A stretch of DNA of 6,098 nt from positions 1 to 6,098 of the forward strand of contig NZ_CALFIG010000043.1 of NCBI RefSeq assembly GCF_937876455.1, given 5' to 3'. A program made the position numbers and the translations under genes. How positions within the stretch are numbered: position 1 is the first letter of the stretch; every line of letters begins with the position of its first letter. The notes under the pieces are model-generated. The model ran no database searches and was not told the DNA's origin. It worked only from the letters and a program-made list of their open reading frames with translations. Origin of the DNA: an uncultured Flavobacterium sp. (lineage in GTDB: Bacteria > Bacteroidota > Bacteroidia > Flavobacteriales > Flavobacteriaceae). Of the stretch, positions 4,171 through 6,098 are shown piece after piece.

Positions 4171-6098
4171 TTGATATCTAAAGAAACCATAGAAAAAGTA
4201 TTTGACCTTGCTCGTGTAGAGGAAGTTATTGGCGATTTTGTTCAATTGAAACGCGCCGGCTCTAATTTAAAAGGGCTAAGTCCGTTTGTAAATGAAAAAT
4301 CTCCTTCTTTTATGGTATCGCCGGTGAAGCAAATTTGGAAAGATTTTTCTTCTGGTAAAGGTGGAAATGCAGTTACTTTTTTAATGGAACACGAACATTT
4401 TACTTACCCTGAAGCCATTCGATATTTAGCTAACAAATACAATATTGAAATAGTAGAAACAGTAGAAACAGATGAAGATAAAGAAAAAGCAAACGAAAAA
4501 GAAAGCATGTATTTGGTTTCTGAATTTGCGCAAAATTATTTTCACAAAACCTTACTTAAAACAGACGAAGGACAAGCTATTGGGCTTTCTTACTTTAAAG
4601 AACGAGGCTTTACAACGGCAACTATTGAAAAATTTCAATTAGGTTATTCGCCTGACTCTTGGGATGCCTTAACTAAAGAAGCACTTGGTAAAGGGTATCA
4701 ACTAGAATTTTTAGAAAAAACAGGGCTAACTATTGTAAAACCCGAAGAAGAAAAAAGCTTTGACCGTTTTAAAGGCAGAGTAATGTTTCCTATACAAAGC
4801 ATGAGTGGCAGAGTGCTTGGATTTGGGGGACGTATATTAACAAATGATAAAAAAGCAGCCAAATACCTTAATTCCCCTGAAAGCGAAATTTACCATAAAA
4901 GTAAAGTTTTATATGGTATTTATCATGCTAAACAAGCCATTGCAAAACTAGACAATTGCTATTTAGTAGAAGGTTATACCGATGTGATTCAGTTTAATCA
5001 AAGTGGCATTGAAAACGTAGTAGCTTCTTCAGGAACTGCCTTAACCCCAGATCAAATAAGACTAGTAAGTAGACTGACCTCTAACATGACGGTTTTATTT
5101 GATGGAGATGCAGCTGGATTACGAGCTTCGTTAAGAGGTATTGACCTCATACTAGAAGCTGGTATGAACGTTAAGGTGTGTACATTTCCTGATGGCGAAG
5201 ACCCTGACAGTTTTGCAAAATCACATTCTTTTGAAGAATTAAAAACCTATCTTCAAGATAATGCAAAAGATTTTATTCAATTTAAAGCCTCTTTATTAAT
5301 TAAAGAAGCCAATAACGATCCTATTAAAAAAGCGGAAATGATTAGGGATATGGTCAATAGTATCTCTAAAATTGCTGATAGAATAAAGCGTGAAATATAC
5401 ATTCAGGAATGCTCAAGAATAATGGACATTTCAGAAGAAGTACTTTACAATACTCTAGCTCAAATTGGCAAAAAAGAACTAGCCGAAGCTTCAAAAAAAT
5501 TTACTGCAGAAAAAAAAGCATTTGAAGTCTTGAAAAATAATGATGAATTAGTTCCTTCAAAAATTGACATTCAATATGAATTAGAACAAAAAATCATAGA
5601 AATTTTGTTATTATATGGCAATCAGGTAGTTGACTTTGAAGAATCTTTCATGCAAGAAAATGACAAGGGTGAATTGGAAGAAATAAAAGAAATAAACACA
5701 CGTAAGGTTTCCGAAAAAATTTATTTGTCTTTGCAAATTGATGAAGTAGAATTAACAAATCCTATTTTCAAAACCATTTATGATGATTTAATTCAGTATT
5801 ATAATCAAAATGAGCTTTTCGAAATAGAAAAATATTTATCACAAGTACAAGGAGAAATTGCAGAGAAAATTACCGATATATTAATGCTTGAAGAACGTGA
5901 TGCTTTACACAAATGGGAAACCAAGCAAATTGTTGTAAAACCAAAAGAAGAAAATATTGCGCAGTATGTAAATGAAACCTTATTAACCTTACGATGGTTT
6001 TTAGTACATAAAATAATTGAGGATACTAAAAAATCAGTATCCTCAAATAGTAGTGAAGATAATTCCGAATTATTAACGAATATTAAGGATTATCTAGG
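4171..6098 (+). CDS. dnaG: DNA primase DnaG, 3' end cut by the window, TTG start
   Basis: This primase makes the RNA primers for replication and binds the DnaB helicase at the fork. The frame is open for 642 codons to the window edge, so probably only the last residues are missing. Domains in order: the N-terminal CHC2-type domain (about 1-95, recognisable from SPFVNEKSPSF and SSGKGGNAVTFLMEHE), the RNA polymerase core (about 112-255, with RFKGRVMFPI at 198-207 and GFGGR at 217-221), the TOPRIM fold with LVEGYTDVI (Glu267, Asp271), DGDAAG (Asp311, Asp313) and DGEDPD (Asp344, Asp346) as catalytic metal ligands, then a helical C-terminal helicase-binding region (about 440 on). Oddity: all four zinc ligand positions of the first domain are replaced (Ser37, Val40, Asp58, Ser61). 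The start must be TTG 4171: an in-frame TAA ends at 4161, and the first in-frame ATG is codon 48, inside the first domain. Confidence 0.95.
   Translation, partial: MISKETIEKVFDLARVEEVIGDFVQLKRAGSNLKGLSPFVNEKSPSFMVSPVKQIWKDFSSGKGGNAVTFLMEHEHFTYPEAIRYLANKYNIEIVETVETDEDKEKANEKESMYLVSEFAQNYFHKTLLKTDEGQAIGLSYFKERGFTTATIEKFQLGYSPDSWDALTKEALGKGYQLEFLEKTGLTIVKPEEEKSFDRFKGRVMFPIQSMSGRVLGFGGRILTNDKKAAKYLNSPESEIYHKSKVLYGIYHAKQAIAKLDNCYLVEGYTDVIQFNQSGIENVVASSGTALTPDQIRLVSRLTSNMTVLFDGDAAGLRASLRGIDLILEAGMNVKVCTFPDGEDPDSFAKSHSFEELKTYLQDNAKDFIQFKASLLIKEANNDPIKKAEMIRDMVNSISKIADRIKREIYIQECSRIMDISEEVLYNTLAQIGKKELAEASKKFTAEKKAFEVLKNNDELVPSKIDIQYELEQKIIEILLLYGNQVVDFEESFMQENDKGELEEIKEINTRKVSEKIYLSLQIDEVELTNPIFKTIYDDLIQYYNQNELFEIEKYLSQVQGEIAEKITDILMLEERDALHKWETKQIVVKPKEENIAQYVNETLLTLRWFLVHKIIEDTKKSVSSNSSEDNSELLTNIKDYL
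6017..6046. repeat. Perfect 11-bp inverted repeat inside dnaG
   Basis: TTGAGGATACT (6017-6027) and its exact reverse complement AGTATCCTCAA (6036-6046) flank an 8-nt A-rich loop. The hairpin lies within the dnaG coding frame, about 50 nt before the window end and close to where the gene should stop. No T-tract follows, so it is not a standard intrinsic terminator. It could be an mRNA structure or a protein-binding site, or be chance. Confidence 0.6.

Noticed and set aside
1..6098. CRISPR arrays, tRNA/rRNA genes, insertion sequences, phage or defence genes
   Set aside because: No regularly spaced repeats, tRNA-like cloverleaf, rRNA segments, transposase motifs or integrase motifs were seen; apart from the adapter, nearly all bases are in ordinary chromosomal genes.

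Overview
The window reads as chromosomal DNA of a Flavobacteriaceae-type Bacteroidota. It is strongly A+T-rich, has A-rich leaders instead of Shine-Dalgarno boxes, carries promoter boxes of the Bacteroidota form TAnnTTTG, and its proteins look flavobacterial (a DnaG of this lineage's type, an ECF sigma factor with GTSKSQLAHAR, a lipoprotein with a Cys-x-Lys-acidic start). It is probably the end of a draft or metagenomic contig, because the first 19 bases are an Illumina TruSeq adapter remnant.

Layout. Bases 1-19 are adapter. Bases 20-544 (minus strand) hold a 3'-truncated putative surface lipoprotein of unknown function. Bases 545-648 are a compact divergent promoter region with a palindrome centred exactly between two opposed TAnnTTTG boxes. 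Bases 649-1629 (plus) encode a trans polyprenyl diphosphate synthase, probably the long-chain enzyme for the menaquinone side chain. Bases 1728-4036 (plus) form a tight three-gene unit: an ECF sigma factor, a single-pass membrane protein overlapping it by 14 nt (candidate anti-sigma factor), and a secreted protein with a coiled-coil head and a predicted outer-membrane beta-barrel. An intrinsic terminator with a GCAA loop closes the unit at 4061-4092. From 4171 to the window end runs dnaG (primase), which uses a TTG start and lacks only its last residues.

How the genes relate. The lipoprotein and the polyprenyl synthase share a back-to-back promoter but have no obvious functional link. The sigma, membrane and barrel genes look like one envelope-signalling operon: a cytoplasmic sigma factor, an inner-membrane partner that could hold it, and an outer-membrane protein whose periplasmic coiled coil could contact the partner. 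That mechanism is inferred from order and topology only. dnaG follows the terminator and is probably transcribed on its own. The most notable points are the primase without any of the four CHC2 zinc ligands, the symmetric divergent promoter, and the sigma/anti-sigma/coiled-coil-barrel operon.
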